Shown piece by piece: positions 61,101-64,000 of a stretch of DNA of 64,000 bases. Position 1 is the stretch's first letter. Every line of letters starts with the position of its first letter. The stretch is from Thamnaconus septentrionalis (lineage: Eukaryota > Chordata > Actinopteri > Tetraodontiformes > Monacanthidae). Position numbers and translations under genes: made by a program. The DNA lies in contig CM020513.1 of NCBI GenBank assembly GCA_009823395.1, positions 4,815,001-4,879,000 on the forward strand, given 5' to 3'. Below the pieces are notes generated by a model. It ran no database searches and was not told where the DNA came from. It was given only the letters and a program-made list of their open reading frames with translations.

Positions 61101-64000
61101 GAAAATAATAATAAAAGGTCCAGGTCTGAAGCTCACTGTCGAACACAGTTTTACTCCCGCTTCTGAGTCTGAGTCTTCTGAGTCTGACGGATACCTTTAC
61201 TATCCTTTACCTATACAGTGTTTCCTCTTTTTTTGGTCTGTGTGTGTGTGTGTGTGTGTGTGTCTACCCTCACAGCTGCTTCACATAATTGGCTGTTTGT
61301 GTTTATTCCAGACAAAAGGAGCTCAAAGGTGCCGTAATTAATTCATGCCTGAGGCTTAGACCTGAGACTGTTTTCCCTTTAAATCAGACGCAGCTACGAG
61401 ACAATGTGGGAGTGGAGCAGCAGCAGCAGCAGCATACATTTGACTTCACTTCTGTCCTCCTCCACGCTGCAGGCAATCAGTCATAAGAGAAGCGCCTCAG
61501 TTGTTGAACAGGTTTACAGGCTGGTGAAGAGTTTTTCAAATGTTAATTATTCACTTGCAGGAATACATCTATGTGCAGTATATATGTGTCCATGCGTTTG
61601 TGTGGAATACCCATACAAACGCAACTGAAGTTTCCAACTTTACTCTCTTGGCTTCACTTGGACGAATGAACATTTTTATGCGTCTGATGTTCGTTCAGTT
61701 GAAAGCATCAGGAGAAAATTCTGTTTGTGTAGCTGCCGATGAGCCAGGACATCCTTTCAGTGGTTTTGTTTGCTTTGATTTGGTTTTGTCGGTGCAAGTT
61801 AATATTATCGTAAAAACTTGGCAGGCAGTCCTTAAAGAATGTTCCCGGTTGTTGATTCGTCTGCTCCGACTGATTTTCTGGGCGAACTACGAGTTCACAA
61901 AGTACGAAGTGACCATGCGCAGCCAATGGCGGGAGCTCCTCAAAGTGGAATGCGGTGGTTATAAATACGCCCCTGTTCACTTTGCTATGACACGATCTCA
62001 GCTGCCAAGTGCGCCATTGGAAAAACAAATAACCCAACAAATCAGGACCGTGTGCGTGGCGCAATAATCAAACAGATTATGACTGTCTACTTGCTAATAC
62101 CAACGGACAAAAGAAGCCCCGCCCACTAACATCCAGCTTTTTGTTTTCAGTGGGAAACGAGGCAGAAACCTCGTTTATTCCCAGGTGAAAATGGGTCTTG
62201 CCAAAGTCGCAGGTATTAACGGGCTCGTTGGCTCTGATCGGCCAAGATTTTGTTCCTTTTGTCCTCGAGCTTTGAAGTCTGGGATGCTGCTGCATCAGCA
62301 GACACCCAAAGGCCTTGATGAAAAACCGGCTAGCTGGATTCTGTTACAAGAGTCAGACATACGTAATGAAGCACAGAACAGATTTTTACTTGCTTCCAAT
62401 AAGGCTTCTCACTGGTTTATATCCTCTCTAATCATCTTTACCCCATTATAAAAGACAGCTTTGGTGAAGTTAGCAACACCAAAACAGGCCCTTTATCCAT
62501 TTTCTTTGTCTCACGTTGCGGCTGCCTTCACCAACACCATCGGCCAAATGGAAAGCACTGACGGCCTCGATCGAATGTCAACAAAAATGCAAAAACAAAA
62601 GGAATACAACTGGAAAGTCTTATAATGGACAGAAAATGGTTGTGAATTTGACGTTATGGTCATAAATGTACACAAGGTGTGATGTCACGTTGGACCTCTT
62701 ATGGTCCAGGTGTTTCTGTTGTTTTGCGGCTACTTGCTTAATTCCCACCTGCGTTAGTAAAATTGTTGCTAGATGGGTGTTTTTCAGTGATTTATGGATT
62801 TATGAGTGGTGGTGCAAAAGAAAATGAGACGAGCAAAATTCAATCAATGTGAGGAATGTGAAGTTTTGGTAAAATTTTTCATCATTCATAACAAAAAAGA
62901 ATTTCATCACTCGCCAAGACCAGTTTAAGGAATCACTTAACAGCTAAGCCTCTCCACATTATGCGATTTCCCAATAGTCATTTTTTTGTGTTTGGGTAAT
63001 TGTTGTTAGACATTGCCACCTCATTCTGACTCAGCCACAGACGTACACCAAGACGTGAATTTGAAAGAAAAAAAATTGCGTCTGTACCCTCAGGTGCTAA
63101 AACTTTGTGAGCACAGGTGGCCATCAGTCAACAGTCAACAGTTGCTCCAGACGTTTAGCTGTTTAGGTAACACAAAGGAGAGATTTTGCCAATTTTACAA
63201 CGGTGTGAAAATAAAAGTCTAGAGAAAAGATCTTCAGGTCTTTGGCAGTATGCTAGAAATGAGTGTAAGGCCAGCGGTTATATAAACAAAGCAAATTAAA
63301 GAAGTTCATAAATCAAATAATATTAGGCAAATGAAAATCCAACCCTTTCCAACAATCAGGTTTGATTTGTTTTGTTTTGTTTCATTAATTTGATTTTCTT
63401 GTTGAGTTTTAGCAAACAGACTGTTTTTCATAAAATGGCCCAAAAAAACAGAAAAACACATACATGTAGAAAAAGCCAAAAACGTCCTCAGAGACATCTC
63501 AATTTAAAAGGCAGGCAATTTTGTTCAACATGTGTAAATTGTTGACTTTAAGGCTCATCTTTTAACAATGAGCATCATAAATCCATTTCAATGTGTCTGT
63601 CTCACTTTTTATCCGACATTCCTCACATATACTCTTCTTTTGCTCCTCAAGTCCTGCGATCGTGTGCGAAGACAAACAGCATTCCCACGCTAACCCAAAG
63701 GCCTGGGTGTGCTTATCGAAAAACAAATGTGCAAATTTTGCGGAATCCACTGAGGGAAGAGCATGTCAATAGGGTGAAAGAGAGTGTGTAAAGCCAGCCT
63801 TTCATCAGTCAGAGCTCGTCACTGGCTATCGCAACGAGGTAAGGACGAGTCAATACGGCCTGCTTGCTATGCTAAAGGTTGCTGAGGAGATATGTGGTGA
63901 GGGTCGAGCGCTGAATTTCAACCACTTTGCTGGTTTCAGCCAAAGCTATTTTCCTCCCAAAGTTTCCCAAAATCCGAAATTTGGATACATATATATATTT
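61101..64000. other. Intergenic, no gene seen
   Basis: (TG)n at 61,239-61,263 and a short AGC run at ~61,420. No exon, RNA gene or mobile element is recognised up to the right edge. Confidence 0.65.

Noticed and set aside
61101..64000. kitlg or another host gene exon near the right edge
   Set aside because: No open frame here resembles Kit ligand or any family I recognise, and no consistent splice-bounded series is seen.

Overview
This window is nuclear DNA of a vertebrate, almost certainly a teleost fish. The genes are split into many short exons with GT-AG introns. Microsatellites are abundant, and the mobile-element remnants are of kinds common in fish: L2-type LINEs, short non-autonomous hAT-like elements with 8-bp target duplications, a tRNA-derived SINE and a 5S rRNA-derived sequence. 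No prokaryotic genes, CRISPR arrays or viral genomes are seen.

Bases 1-4,410 hold the 5' part of cep290 on the minus strand. Nine coding exons (exons 2-10 in human numbering) encode the first ~283 residues, including a 21-nt microexon. The gene runs off the left edge. At about 4,400-4,580 lies a compact head-to-head promoter shared with tmtc3, which is read to the right. The tmtc3 gene can be followed exon by exon from its ATG at 5,267 to its stop at 29,376: 13 coding exons, ~922 residues. The CEP290-TMTC3 head-to-head pair is also found in mammals. The two proteins act in different places (ciliary transition zone versus endoplasmic reticulum O-mannosylation of cadherins), so the pairing reflects promoter sharing rather than a known joint pathway.

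Two irregularities stand out in tmtc3. Intron 12 has a GC-AG boundary. The last exon needs a one-base frame correction inside a (GGC)n run near 29,100 to reach the conserved C-terminus. The large introns 3, 6, 7, 10 and 12 carry most of the repeats: a SINE, a 5S rRNA pseudogene, DNA-transposon relics, a (TTC)~61 tract and perfect short hairpins.

From about 30,030 to 64,000 I find no host gene. The region contains a 39-unit CAG repeat, a hAT-like element with a perfect 8-bp target duplication (34,897-35,404), an inverted repeat enclosing degenerate telomere-like repeats (40,765-40,861), a nested stack of at least four mobile elements (49,175-50,893), a 2.6-2.85 kb direct tandem duplication carrying an L2 fragment (53,256-58,717), a further L2 3' end (58,800-59,580) and a Harbinger-like element (60,127-60,845). 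In mammals the gene beyond TMTC3 is KITLG; no kitlg exon is visible here, so this may be the intervening gene desert.

I found no convincing new biological system. The observations most worth checking are the tmtc3 C-terminal frame break, the GC-AG intron, the tandem duplication whose copies differ mainly by homopolymer indels, the set of perfect hairpins including a mirrored DR1 nuclear-receptor motif, and a ~25-bp motif dispersed at six sites.
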